NCBI GenBank assembly: GCA_026388695.1
Contig: JAPLJH010000019.1
Location: 1-64,000, forward strand
From: Deltaproteobacteria bacterium
Lineage (GTDB): Bacteria; Desulfobacterota; Desulfobulbia; Desulfobulbales; Desulfurivibrionaceae
Reading direction: 5' to 3'
Length of the DNA stretch: 64,000 nucleotides
The notes under the pieces were generated by a model. That model worked only from the letters and a program-made list of their open reading frames with translations. It did not search any database and was not told the origin of the DNA. The translations under genes were made by a program, and so were the position numbers. Of the stretch, positions 42,105 through 50,384 are shown piece after piece; the first letter of the stretch is position 1; each line of letters opens with the position of its first letter.

Positions 42105-42998
42105 ATGATCAAGGTAGCAGCCATCGCGGAAAGCATCAACATCATGGGCAAAAGAAGCGGCACCGCCATGAAGGAACGGAACCAGGCCCCGGTTCAGGAG
42201 ATGGCCAAGGAAGAGTCCGCCGCTGGCGCCTCCTACCTGGATCTCAACATCGGACCGGCACGGAAGGACGGGATCGAGTTGATGCCTTGGGTTGTGCAAA
42301 CCGTGGAAGCGGCCAGCTCCGTGCCCCTTTGTCTGGACACCACCAACACCGACGCCATGGCTGCTGGTTTTAAGGTGGTTAAAAACCGCGAAGCTGCGAT
42401 CATGAACTCCATCTCCGCCCAGCCTGAGCGGATGGAAAAGCTCATCCCCGTTGCCGCCGAAGCAGGCTGCAACGTTATCGCCCTGCTCTGGGGTCCGGAC
42501 GGCATGCCCCGCGACTCCAACGAGCGCTGCGCCATGGCCGTTGACCTGATGATGGCCCTTGCCGAGGCAGGCATCCCCAACGAAAAAATGCTCTTCGACC
42601 CGATCGGCACCCCCATCACCCTGGGCGCCGACCAGCTCGCCTCAGGGCTTGAGTTCATGAGCATGCTGCAGGAAATCGCCCCTGGCGCTGGCTCCACCGT
42701 GGGTCTCTCCAACGTTAGTAACGGCGTGGCCGAGCACCTGCGCAAGTACCTCGACCGCACCTACCTCATCATGCTGATGAAGTACGGGATCACCACCGCC
42801 ATCGTCAACTCCTACGATACCGAGCTCATGGCGATCTGCAAGGGCGAGCGTCAGGATCTGGTGGACATGGTCCACAACATGATGGACGGCAACGATCCCG
42901 ATCCCGCAGGCCTCACCGGCACCGCCATTGAGCACTATAAAACCTATAAGGTGTTGTCCGGCCAGAACGTATTCAGCGAGTCCTGGCTGACTCTGTAA
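42105..42998 (+). CDS. acsE: Methyltetrahydrofolate:corrinoid/iron-sulfur protein methyltransferase-type protein
   Basis: MeTr moves the methyl group between methyl-H4folate and a corrinoid protein in the Wood-Ljungdahl pathway. The 297-residue protein has the pterin-binding TIM-barrel pattern: INIMGKRSG, ASYLDLNIGPARKDG, LCLDTTNTDA and STVGLSNVSNG. It is slightly longer than typical AcsE (about 262-270). A good promoter lies upstream and a strong terminator downstream, so it is expressed alone. The corrinoid iron-sulfur protein itself is not in the window. The enzyme could instead serve another corrinoid protein. Confidence 0.85.
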   Translation: MIKVAAIAESINIMGKRSGTAMKERNQAPVQEMAKEESAAGASYLDLNIGPARKDGIELMPWVVQTVEAASSVPLCLDTTNTDAMAAGFKVVKNREAAIMNSISAQPERMEKLIPVAAEAGCNVIALLWGPDGMPRDSNERCAMAVDLMMALAEAGIPNEKMLFDPIGTPITLGADQLASGLEFMSMLQEIAPGAGSTVGLSNVSNGVAEHLRKYLDRTYLIMLMKYGITTAIVNSYDTELMAICKGERQDLVDMVHNMMDGNDPDPAGLTGTAIEHYKTYKVLSGQNVFSESWLTL

Positions 42999-43050
42999 AA
43001 AAGCGGTAGTATATAGAGGCCGCTTTCTCGATTTCGGGACGGCCTTTCTC

Positions 43051-43080
43051 AAAGAGGGGGCTGCGGCCTCCTCTTTTTTT
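43051..43080 (+). terminator. Intrinsic terminator after the methyltransferase gene
   Basis: An 11-bp stem (43051-43061 with 43066-43076, one G-T pair) with a TGCG loop and a T-run to 43080. Confidence 0.88.
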
Positions 43081-43089
43081 ATTTGGGGT

Positions 43090-43674
43090 ATGAACGTTAT
43101 GGCAGACATCCCTTCGCACCACATGATCTACGGCAGCCTGGTCGATTACGTCACCGGCGAACCGCTGGTTGACACCGACGACGAGCGCTACCGCCAGAAA
43201 CTGGCCAGATTGCTGGTGGAAGAACGGGGCTTTGCCAAGGACGAACTGACCATGCGGCGCAGGATTGAAACCCTGTTCGCCCACCAGTTCGTGGCCTCGA
43301 AGATCGACATCGTGGTGAGCATCGCAAACCAGCGGGTCATGGTGCTCCGCTACGGCCCCGGCTCGCTGGTAACCCGGGAACGTCCGGCCATTGCGGCGGC
43401 CAGGGTGCTGGAAGAGAACCAAATGATCCCCCTTGTGGTGGTCACCAACGGCGAAGACGCCGAGCTGTTGGACGCAAGAACCGGCAAGGTGCTGGCAACC
43501 GGGCTTGGGGCCATCCCCACCAGGGAGGCGGTTATCGCCATGCTGCCCAGTCTGGACTTCAGCCCAGTGCCGCCGGAACGCAGAGAGCCGGAGTTACGAA
43601 TATTGAATGCCTTTGATGTGGAATCCTGCTGCGCAGGCGGTCCCTGCGCGTTGCCCAATGCGAAGGAAGGATGA
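43090..43674 (+). CDS. HsdR N-terminal domain-like protein (orphan)
   Basis: The 194-residue protein fits the HSDR_N_2 family: RQKLARLLVEERGFAKDEL, then IDIVVSIANQRVMVLRYGPGSLVTRERPAIAAARVL and VVTNGEDAELLD. These are PD-(D/E)xK-type restriction-endonuclease folds, but no helicase or HsdM/S genes are present, so it is not a type I system. The C-terminus has CCAGGPC, a possible metal or redox site. The start may be ATG 43090 or 43099; the second is better spaced from GGGG. The stop overlaps the next start. Confidence 0.78.
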   Translation: MNVMADIPSHHMIYGSLVDYVTGEPLVDTDDERYRQKLARLLVEERGFAKDELTMRRRIETLFAHQFVASKIDIVVSIANQRVMVLRYGPGSLVTRERPAIAAARVLEENQMIPLVVVTNGEDAELLDARTGKVLATGLGAIPTREAVIAMLPSLDFSPVPPERREPELRILNAFDVESCCAGGPCALPNAKEG

Positions 43675-44210
43675 AAGTGAAGACACACGCCATACTCAAA
43701 TTGTTATGGTCAGTCATCGTTACGACTTTGTTTTTTGGGCATGCCATACCTTGCTTTGCTGATGAAGAGAATAATAAGCCGAGGCTTGCAATCCAATATG
43801 AGCAACTCCCCACACAAAAGATATTCAAAGGGAATCCGGTAACTCCGAAACTGAAAAATGCGACCACGAGGCGGTATCGCACCGTGATTCTGGAGGGGGC
43901 TAAGAAAGGCCCAAACTTTGCGGGAGAATACACTATTGTTGAATATGGCTGCGGGAGCTGTTGTAACGCTTTTTTCATAGTAAACGCACGAACAGGAAAA
44001 GTGTTTATTCCTCCATTTTTCACAACCTGTCACTACGAGGAAGGCGTCCCTGGATATGGAAATACCGGACTCGGTTTTCATATCAATAGCAACCTTCTTG
44101 TTGCAACAGGTGCGCGCAACGAGCGAGGTGGCGGCGAATATTACTATATATGGAAAAATGATCGGTTGAGCCTGCTAAAGGCCCTTGAGGAGCGATCAAA
44201 CAACAAATGA
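43671..44210 (+). CDS. AT-rich hypothetical exported protein
   Basis: The 179-residue protein has a signal peptide (LLWSVIVTTLFFGHAIPCFA, cleavage about residue 31) and a compact domain with YGCGSCCNAFFIVNARTGK that suggests a disulfide or metal site. No family is recognised. The ATG overlaps the preceding TGA by ATGA. Its composition is more AT-rich than both neighbours, which suggests acquisition. Confidence 0.68.
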   Translation: MKVKTHAILKLLWSVIVTTLFFGHAIPCFADEENNKPRLAIQYEQLPTQKIFKGNPVTPKLKNATTRRYRTVILEGAKKGPNFAGEYTIVEYGCGSCCNAFFIVNARTGKVFIPPFFTTCHYEEGVPGYGNTGLGFHINSNLLVATGARNERGGGEYYYIWKNDRLSLLKALEERSNNK

Positions 44211-44273
44211 GCCTATTCTTCTGAGCTTTTCGTGGTGTTTATAGCTTAAGAGAATTCAAACGGAGACAGCACC

Positions 44274-45620
44274 ATGACACAGCACCCTTGGAGCAAGACA
44301 AGCTGGCAGCAATTCAACGCCCTGCAACAGCCCAACTGGCCCGACAAACAAGAATTTGCCGAGACGGTGCAGACCATTTCCAAGCTGCCCCCCCTGGTTT
44401 TTGCCGGAGAGATCCGCACCCTGAAGAAGCAGCTGGCCATGGCCGCCGAGGGCAATGCCTTTCTGCTCCAGGGCGGCGACTGCGCCGAAGAGTTTTCCAT
44501 GTGCACCGCCCCTTCCATCCGGGAGCTGCTCAAGGTTATCCTCCAAATGGCGGTGATCATGAGCTACGCGGGCGGTAAGCCGGTGATCAAGGTGGGCCGC
44601 ATGGCCGGGCAGTACGCCAAGCCCCGCTCCGCCGATACGGAAATGGTAAATGGCATCGAGCTATCCAGCTACCGCGGTGACATGGTCAACGGGATCGATC
44701 CCACCCCCGAGGCCCGGCGGCCCGATCCGCAACGGATGCTCAAGGGCTACCATCTGGCCTGCGCCACCATGAACATCCTGCGCGCTTTCACCATGGGCGG
44801 CTATGCCTCTTTGGAACGGGTCCACTCCTGGAACAACGAGTTCGTGGGCCGCTCCCCCCAGGGGCAGCTCTATGAAAAACTGGCCCGCCAGATTGACCAG
44901 GCCATCAACTTCATGCGCATCGTGGGCATCTCCACTGATATTCCCCAGCTCAACCAAGCCAGCTTCTACACCTCCCACGAGGCGTTGCTTCTGGGCTACG
45001 AACAGGCCCTGACCCGCCAGGATTCAACCTCCGGCGACTGGTACGACTGCTCGGCCCACATGTTGTGGATCGGCGAACGCACGCGGCAGATCGACGGGGC
45101 GCATGTGGAATTCTTTCGGGGGGTGCATAACCCAATCGGGGTTAAGATCGGGCCCAGCCACAAGATTGACGACGTGAAAAAGCTGGTCCGTATTCTCAAC
45201 CCGGACAACGAACCGGGCCGCTTGACCCTGATCACCCGCTTCGGCGCAAAAAAAATCGCTGACGGTCTGCCGAATCTGGCCAGGGAGATGAAAAAAGAGG
45301 GCTTCAAACTGGTCTGGAGCTGCGACCCCATGCACGGCAACACTTACACCGCAGAGAGCGGCCACAAAACCCGGAATTTTGACGAGATCATGAGCGAGAT
45401 CCGCTCCTTCTTCGAGATCCATTGGGCCGAGGGCACGGTGCCCGGCGGGATTCATTTTGAAATGACCGGGGAAAACGTCACCGAATGCACCGGCGGCGGC
45501 AGAAAAATCCTCGACCACCATCTGGCCGAGAACTACCTGACCAATTGCGACCCGCGCCTCAATGCGGAACAGAGCCTGGAACTCGCCTTCCAGATTGCCG
45601 AGTTGATGCGGGAAAAATAA
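44274..45620 (+). CDS. aroF: Class II (plant-type) DAHP synthase
   Basis: It condenses phosphoenolpyruvate and erythrose 4-phosphate into DAHP, the first step of the shikimate pathway. The 448-residue protein has the class II signatures: LLQGGDCAEEF, KVGRMAGQYAKPRS, GYASLERVHSWNNEF, WIGERTRQIDGAH, NPIGVKIGPSH and CDPMHGNTY. Metal ligand candidates include the Cys in GGDCAE and the His in DPMHGN. Its length is normal. It stands alone between an AT-rich small gene and the cobalamin riboswitch. Confidence 0.95.
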   Translation: MTQHPWSKTSWQQFNALQQPNWPDKQEFAETVQTISKLPPLVFAGEIRTLKKQLAMAAEGNAFLLQGGDCAEEFSMCTAPSIRELLKVILQMAVIMSYAGGKPVIKVGRMAGQYAKPRSADTEMVNGIELSSYRGDMVNGIDPTPEARRPDPQRMLKGYHLACATMNILRAFTMGGYASLERVHSWNNEFVGRSPQGQLYEKLARQIDQAINFMRIVGISTDIPQLNQASFYTSHEALLLGYEQALTRQDSTSGDWYDCSAHMLWIGERTRQIDGAHVEFFRGVHNPIGVKIGPSHKIDDVKKLVRILNPDNEPGRLTLITRFGAKKIADGLPNLAREMKKEGFKLVWSCDPMHGNTYTAESGHKTRNFDEIMSEIRSFFEIHWAEGTVPGGIHFEMTGENVTECTGGGRKILDHHLAENYLTNCDPRLNAEQSLELAFQIAELMREK

Positions 45621-45658
45621 AAAGAGGTTGCCCGCAGACGCAGGACTTGCTAAACACT

Positions 45659-45692
45659 CTTTTTCGCCAAGCACGACACTTCGGCGAAAAAG
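45659..45692. repeat. 10-bp hairpin between DAHP synthase and the riboswitch
   Basis: CTTTTTCGCC (45659-45668) pairs with GGCGAAAAAG (45683-45692). It has no T-run after the stem, but may help end the DAHP synthase transcript. Confidence 0.45.
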
Positions 45693-45704
45693 AAAAACAT
45701 AACC

Positions 45705-45880
45705 AGACTGGTGCCTGCCCCTTCCTCGGAAGCGGCGGGAGAATAGGGAAGACGGTGTAATTCCGTCACGTTGGGCCAACGCTGTAAGCGGGGACCGACG
45801 CCGCAAATGCCACTGCCGCAAGGTGGGAAGGCGCGGCGAAGGGTGGAGCCGCAAGTCAGAAGACCTGCCAGCCTGGAAAA
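45705..45880 (+). ncRNA. Cobalamin riboswitch
   Basis: The leader has the B12 aptamer landmarks in order: GGTGCC at 45710-45715, GGGAGAATAGGGAA near 45735-45748, TGCCACT and GGTGGGAAGGCG near 45808-45832, and the B12 box GCCGCAAGTCAGAAGACCTGCC ending near 45869. These match the conserved core of the Cobalamin family. A strong terminator follows before the coding start, so ligand binding should stop transcription. It is placed directly upstream of a ThiC-family gene, and no TPP riboswitch is seen. Confidence 0.9.
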
Positions 45881-45901
45881 AAAGGAACCATCTGTCCAGA
45901 T

Positions 45902-45943
45902 AATTCCGCATCGCCGTTACCGGTGGTGCGGAATTTTTTTTTT
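45902..45943 (+). terminator. Riboswitch expression-platform terminator
   Basis: The stem AATTCCGCA/TGCGGAATT (45902-45910, 45927-45935) runs into a T10 tract ending at 45943. It lies 34 bp before the coding start. Confidence 0.9.
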
Positions 45944-45977
45944 GCCCGCGGACGGAGAACAGAAAAGGAGCATCACC

Positions 45978-47297
45978 ATGAAAACCCAACTGGAACTGGC
46001 CCGTGACGGTATCATCACCGAACCTATGCAACAGGTGGCAGCAAACGAAGGCTTCAGCGGCGAGGCGATCCGCGGTCTGGTGGCGAAAGGGGAGATCGTC
46101 ATCCCTTGCAACCCCAACCGTCCCGGGCAAAAGGCGGTGGGCATCGGCACCGGTCTGCGGGCCAAGGTCAACGCCTCCATCGGCACCTCCTCAGACATCG
46201 CCGACCTCGACCTTGAAATCCGCAAGGCCTGCGTAGCGGAGGAAGAGCAGGCCGACACCCTGATGGAGCTTTCCACCGGCGGCGATCTTAACCGCATCCG
46301 CAAAGAGATCCTCGCCGCCACCACCCTGCCGGTGGGCAATGTCCCGCTCTACCAGGCCTTTTCCGAGGCGAGCAAGAAATACCACAACCCAAACAAGCTC
46401 GACCCGGAATATCTCTTTGAGCTCATCGAACGGCAGCTTGCCGACGGCCTCTCCTTCATGGCCATCCACTGCGGCATCAACCGCTTCAGCATCGAACGGC
46501 TCCGCAAACAGGGCTACCGCTACGGCGGGTTGGTCTCGAAAGGCGGCACCTTCATGGTCTCCTGGATGGAGCACCACCACAAAGAAAATCCGCTTTACGA
46601 GCAGTTCGACCGGGTCTGCGCCCTGATGAAAAAGTATGATTCGGTGCTGTCGCTGGGTAACGGCATCCGGGCAGGGGCCATCCACGACAGCCATGACCGC
46701 GCCCAGATGGCGGAGATGATCATCAACTGCGAACTGGCCGAGATTGCCCGCGACCTGGGCTGTCAGGTGATGGTGGAGGGGCCAGGCCATGTGCCGCTGG
46801 ATGAGATTGAGGGCAACATCATGCTGGAAAAACGGATGAGCGGCAAGGCGCCCTACTATATACTGGGGCCGCTGCCCGCCGATACCGGCGCCGGTTACGA
46901 CCACATCACCGCCGCCATCGGCGCGGCCCATGCGGTACGCTACGGCGCGGACCTGATCTGCTACATCACCCCGGCCGAGCATCTGGCCCTGCCCAATGAG
47001 GCCGATGTGCGGGAAGGGGTGCGGGCCACAAGACTGGCTGCCCGAATCGGCGACCTGGCCCGCTACCCGGAACGGCGTGAGCAGGAGAAGCAGATGGCTA
47101 TCGCCCGCCGCGATACCAACTGGGACCGGCAGATGGAGCTGATGATGTTCCCGGAGGCAGCCCGAAAAATCCGGGAGAGCCGCACCCCGGAAAACAGCCG
47201 GACTTGTACGATGTGTGGGGATTTCTGCGCCATGGAGCGCGGCATCTCACTCTTCAAAGATGATATCCGTGGCGACAAGTGTGGCTGCCAGGAGTAA
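45978..47297 (+). CDS. bzaF: ThiC-family radical SAM enzyme, probable BzaF (5-hydroxybenzimidazole synthase)
   Basis: ThiC turns aminoimidazole ribotide into the thiamin pyrimidine; its anaerobic paralogues BzaA/B/F make 5-hydroxybenzimidazole, the lower ligand of cobamides. The 439-residue protein has the ThiC fold and motifs: MELSTGGDL, GNVPLYQAF, MAIHCGIN, MVEGPGHVPLDEI and LGPLPADTGAGYDHITAAIG. The C-terminal cluster motif is CTMCGDFC (Cx2Cx3C), one residue shorter than the usual Cx2Cx4C of ThiC. Control by a cobalamin riboswitch, not a TPP one, is the main reason to call it BzaF. The ATG follows AAAGGAG. No other bza or cob genes follow. Confidence 0.8.
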   Translation: MKTQLELARDGIITEPMQQVAANEGFSGEAIRGLVAKGEIVIPCNPNRPGQKAVGIGTGLRAKVNASIGTSSDIADLDLEIRKACVAEEEQADTLMELSTGGDLNRIRKEILAATTLPVGNVPLYQAFSEASKKYHNPNKLDPEYLFELIERQLADGLSFMAIHCGINRFSIERLRKQGYRYGGLVSKGGTFMVSWMEHHHKENPLYEQFDRVCALMKKYDSVLSLGNGIRAGAIHDSHDRAQMAEMIINCELAEIARDLGCQVMVEGPGHVPLDEIEGNIMLEKRMSGKAPYYILGPLPADTGAGYDHITAAIGAAHAVRYGADLICYITPAEHLALPNEADVREGVRATRLAARIGDLARYPERREQEKQMAIARRDTNWDRQMELMMFPEAARKIRESRTPENSRTCTMCGDFCAMERGISLFKDDIRGDKCGCQE

Positions 47298-47320
47298 CCA
47301 CGTTTTGCTTTTCTTTCTCC

Positions 47321-47360
47321 CGCCTTCTTGTGTCCTGCAGAGGAGACAAGAAGGCGTTTT
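47321..47360 (+). terminator. Intrinsic terminator after the ThiC-family gene
   Basis: The 11-bp stem CGCCTTCTTGT/ACAAGAAGGCG (47321-47331, 47346-47356) is followed by TTTT. Confidence 0.75.
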
Positions 47361-47372
47361 CAAGCCATCTTC

Positions 47373-47966
47373 TTACAATCTGGGCGGGCCCAACAGGATC
47401 ATATCGGCGATGGTCTTTTTGACCTTGGGCAACTCGCCCTGAAGCGGACCCAACAGCTCCTGCTCCAGTGCGGCGAGCTCCCGGAACAGTGGCGCCCGCT
47501 CCACCATGGGCACCACCTGCCGATCCCCCACGATCTCCTGGCAACGGAAGCAGCCGGGAAATTTTTTTATCTGGCCATTGGGATAGGTGAGGCTGGACGG
47601 CACCCCATGCATCCGGCAGATCATCAGCCGATGCAAATAGAGACCGCAACGCCCTTCTTCGTTGAGCGGGCACATGACTTGCGGACGTTCGCCCCTGGCC
47701 AGCGCCCTCTCGCAGGCGGCGGCATACTCGGCTGCCCGATTTTCCATGCCCTTGCGACGTTCCGGCTCTAGCTCCTGCAACCCCACCCAGAGATAAGACC
47801 ACTCCACATAGGTATGGTGCTGAAAATAGGAGTCGCAGCAGTTGTCCGGGCAGCCGTCGCAGGTAAAGTCCAGCTGTTTGGCCACGATGTCGTAGGCCTG
47901 TTCCATACGGTCGTACAGATCGGCTATTTTCGCGGCAAGTTCCGGTTGCAGAATCGAGGCTTCCAT
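47373..47966 (-). CDS. YkgJ-like Cys-cluster protein (zinc/iron-chelating domain)
   Basis: The 197-residue protein has a Cys/His pattern: FTCDGCPDNCCDSYF near residues 35-49, then CPLNEEGRCGLYLHRLMICRMHGVP and FPGCFRCQE. This resembles the YkgJ/CxxCxxCC family of metal-binding proteins of unknown function. The ATG at 47966 with an AAGGA site is preferred over a longer frame. It is convergent with the ThiC-family gene. Confidence 0.75.
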   Translation of the reverse strand: MEASILQPELAAKIADLYDRMEQAYDIVAKQLDFTCDGCPDNCCDSYFQHHTYVEWSYLWVGLQELEPERRKGMENRAAEYAAACERALARGERPQVMCPLNEEGRCGLYLHRLMICRMHGVPSSLTYPNGQIKKFPGCFRCQEIVGDRQVVPMVERAPLFRELAALEQELLGPLQGELPKVKKTIADMILLGPPRL

Positions 47967-48038
47967 GATCAATTGTCCTTGTTGTGTTGAAAAAAACAAT
48001 CTACCCGAAAATAATCATTCCTTCAAAGACATCCGCCC

Positions 48039-49391
48039 ATGACCTCTCTTCTTCCCTGCTTCAAGGCCTACGACATCCGGGGCCGAGTGCCAGATGAACT
48101 GAACGTTGCCCTGGCCTTTAACATCGGCCAGGCATACAGCGCCCAATTTGCCCCGAAAAAAGTGGCCATCGGCCACGACATCCGCCTCTCCAGCCCTGCC
48201 CTGGCTAAGGCGTTGACCGATGGCTTTCTCGCGGCCGGGGTAGATGTGGTGGACTTAGGGCTTTGCGGCACCGAGGAGATCTACTTCGCCGCCTTCCATC
48301 TTGAGGTGGACGGCGGGGTTATTGTCACCGCCAGCCATAATCCGGCGGATTACAATGGCATGAAGCTGGTGCGCCAGGGGGCCAGGCCCATCTCCGGGGA
48401 CACCGGCCTGAGGGAGATCGAGCGGTTGGCCACGGCAGGCCATCGCCTCACCGCCGACAAACCTGGTGTTCTGACCCAGATGGACAACAAGCCCGCCTAC
48501 CTTGAACACCTGCTGGGCTATATCAACAAAAAAACTCTGAAACCGCTCAAGATCGTGGCCAACCCCGGCAACGGCTGCGCCGGCGCGGTGATCGATCGCC
48601 TGGCCGCGCACCTGCCCTTTGAATTTATTAAATTACAGTGGGAGCCGGACGGCTCCTTCCCCAACGGGGTGCCCAATCCGTTGCTTCCGGAAAACCGAGA
48701 GGTCACGGCCAACGCGGTTCGGGAACATGGCGCAGATTTCGGCCTTGCCTGGGACGGCGATTTTGACCGCTGCTTTTTCTTTGACGAACAGGGCGGCTTT
48801 ATCGAGGGCTACTACCTGGTCGGCCTGTTGGCCCAGGCCATGCTGTCCAAGCATCCGGGGGCGAAGATCATCCACGACCCACGTTTGGTGTGGAACACCC
48901 AGGAGATCGTCCGGCAGGCGGGCGGTATCCCCGTGCTGAGCAAGACCGGCCACGCCTTCATCAAGGAGCGGATGCGCGCCGAGGATGCGGTATACGGCGG
49001 CGAGATGAGCGCCCACCATTACTTCCGCGATTTTGCCTACTGCGACTCTGGCATGATCCCCTGGCTGCTGGTCGCCCAGATTTTGAGCACGTCCGGCCTG
49101 CCCCTTTCGCAACTGGTACGGGAACGCCAGGCTGCCTTTCCGGTGAGCGGTGAAATCAACAACCGGGTGGAGGATTCGGCGGCGGTGATTGCCAGGGTGG
49201 AGGCATTTTATGCCGAAACAACGGGGGAAAAAGATTACACCGATGGCCTGAGCTTTACCGCAGAGAACTTCCGTTTCAACATCCGCAGCTCGAACACCGA
49301 GACGGTCCTGCGGCTCAATGTGGAAAGCAAGGGGGATGCCGCGCTCTTGGCAGCAAAAACCACGGAGCTTCTGTCCCTGATCCGGGGTTGA
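48039..49391 (+). CDS. manB: Phosphomannomutase/phosphoglucomutase
   Basis: It interconverts mannose or glucose 6- and 1-phosphates for LPS and polysaccharide precursors. The 450-residue protein has the four alpha-D-phosphohexomutase sites: the active-site TASHNP (phospho-Ser), the metal loop DGDFDR, the sugar-binding GEMSAHHYF and the phosphate-binding RSSNTE. Its length is typical of AlgC/ManB enzymes. It is divergent from the Cys-cluster gene. Confidence 0.94.
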   Translation: MTSLLPCFKAYDIRGRVPDELNVALAFNIGQAYSAQFAPKKVAIGHDIRLSSPALAKALTDGFLAAGVDVVDLGLCGTEEIYFAAFHLEVDGGVIVTASHNPADYNGMKLVRQGARPISGDTGLREIERLATAGHRLTADKPGVLTQMDNKPAYLEHLLGYINKKTLKPLKIVANPGNGCAGAVIDRLAAHLPFEFIKLQWEPDGSFPNGVPNPLLPENREVTANAVREHGADFGLAWDGDFDRCFFFDEQGGFIEGYYLVGLLAQAMLSKHPGAKIIHDPRLVWNTQEIVRQAGGIPVLSKTGHAFIKERMRAEDAVYGGEMSAHHYFRDFAYCDSGMIPWLLVAQILSTSGLPLSQLVRERQAAFPVSGEINNRVEDSAAVIARVEAFYAETTGEKDYTDGLSFTAENFRFNIRSSNTETVLRLNVESKGDAALLAAKTTELLSLIRG

Positions 49392-49455
49392 GGCGGATTT
49401 GCCAGGAAGGTGAGGTCTGTGAAACCGGTGTCCAGTTTTTTAGAGCCTCCCGGAA

Positions 49456-49487
49456 TTACTGGATACCGGCTTCCCCCGGTATGACGG
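49456..49487. repeat. Small palindromic repeat of dRS3-like type
   Basis: ATACCGG and CCGGTAT (49463-49469, 49476-49482) flank 6 nt, within the context TTACTGGATACCGG and GGTATGACGG. This resembles the widespread GGATTCC-type palindromes of proteobacterial intergenic DNA. The surrounding 49392-49630 has no gene. Confidence 0.5.
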
Positions 49488-49630
49488 AAAACATATTCGA
49501 CACGATTTTTTCAAGGTTCCCTCAAGAATATAAGTTCATACGCAGCCATATATTGGCTATAATGTTTGATAGGCTCATTGTTGTGCTGAAAAATTGCCGC
49601 TGTGAAACTAAAAAACTAGAGGGGGGAAAA

Positions 49631-50032
49631 ATGAAAACGAAATTGTATCTGATCTTCGGTGTGTTGGTGCTCTTTTTCGGAAATGCAACTTTCTCTTTTG
49701 CCACAGCCCCCAAACGCCTGGATATGGGGACAGGGATGTGCCGGGAGCTGAATTTTAACAACAGCGGCTGGGTGAGCGAGGGTCATGCCATCTTCAAAAA
49801 TAATTGCAAATCTTGCCACCGCCGTGGAAATGACAAGGGAGCGCGTTTTTTGGAAGCGGAGTCCACAACTTCGGAAGGATGGAACCGGGTTTTTTACCGG
49901 AGAGTTGCCAAGTGCGCCAAGGACGGCTCCTGGGGAACGTTGACCACGGAGCAGATTCTGAAGTTGAATGACTACCTCTTCTGGAATGCTTACGGCACCT
50001 ATGATGCCCGCACAGCTGAACGCTGTGGTTGA
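49631..50032 (+). CDS. Monoheme c-type cytochrome, periplasmic
   Basis: The 133-residue protein has a signal peptide (LYLIFGVLVLFFGNATFSFA, cleavage about residue 25) and one heme-binding motif, CKSCH (about residues 60-64), in a cytochrome c class I context (GHAIFKNNCKSCHRRG). Extra Cys residues (MCREL, AKCAKDG, ERCG) may form disulfides. It likely carries electrons in the periplasm. A GGGGGG site precedes the ATG, and a strong terminator follows, so it is monocistronic. Confidence 0.88.
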   Translation: MKTKLYLIFGVLVLFFGNATFSFATAPKRLDMGTGMCRELNFNNSGWVSEGHAIFKNNCKSCHRRGNDKGARFLEAESTTSEGWNRVFYRRVAKCAKDGSWGTLTTEQILKLNDYLFWNAYGTYDARTAERCG

Positions 50033-50081
50033 TGATCTCTTCTTTCCCCGGTCGGGGAAAATGAACTCGGACGCTGCCTGA

Positions 50082-50117
50082 AAATGAAAAGCCCTCCTTT
50101 TGGAGGGCTTTTCATTT
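50082..50117. terminator. 16-bp perfect terminator after the cytochrome gene
   Basis: AAATGAAAAGCCCTCC, a 4-T loop and GGAGGGCTTTTCATTT. The arms carry the A- and T-rich ends, so it can serve both strands. A smaller CCCC/GGGG hairpin lies at 50043-50060. Confidence 0.85.
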
Positions 50118-50177
50118 CGCTACTAATTTATTTTTTTAAAATAACCCCGTCCCATCTCTTGCTGACCCTGCCATTTT

Positions 50178-50363
50178 TCAATTGGCGGTCACCATCGCCA
50201 AAAAGCCATGCACGCTTGCCGTGACCACAAGCACCATGCCAACCTTGCGGTGGATGCCACTTTTCACCTGGATCCAATGTCGGCCGGAAAACAGCTGGAA
50301 CATGAGCAGCATGAAATTGATCGCCCCAAGAATCTGCACCAGGGACATTCCGCCTATCCGCAT
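50178..50363 (-). CDS. Small two-TM membrane protein next to the SOR-like gene
   Basis: The 61-residue protein has two hydrophobic helices (about residues 8-26 and 42-59) joined by SGRHWIQVKSGIHRKVG. Histidines at about residues 29, 37 and 52 could bind heme. No family is assigned. The ATG at 50363 follows GAGGGGGG; a GTG at 50369 is the alternative. It is 21 bp downstream of the exported SOR-like gene, so co-transcribed, and may act as its membrane partner; that is inference. Confidence 0.62.
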   Translation of the reverse strand: MRIGGMSLVQILGAINFMLLMFQLFSGRHWIQVKSGIHRKVGMVLVVTASVHGFLAMVTAN

Positions 50364-50384
50364 AATCACCCCCCCTCCCTCAAC

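Noticed and set aside
45705-45977. TPP riboswitch expected before a thiC gene
   Set aside because: No TPP aptamer landmarks; the leader instead has the full cobalamin core, which supports BzaF.
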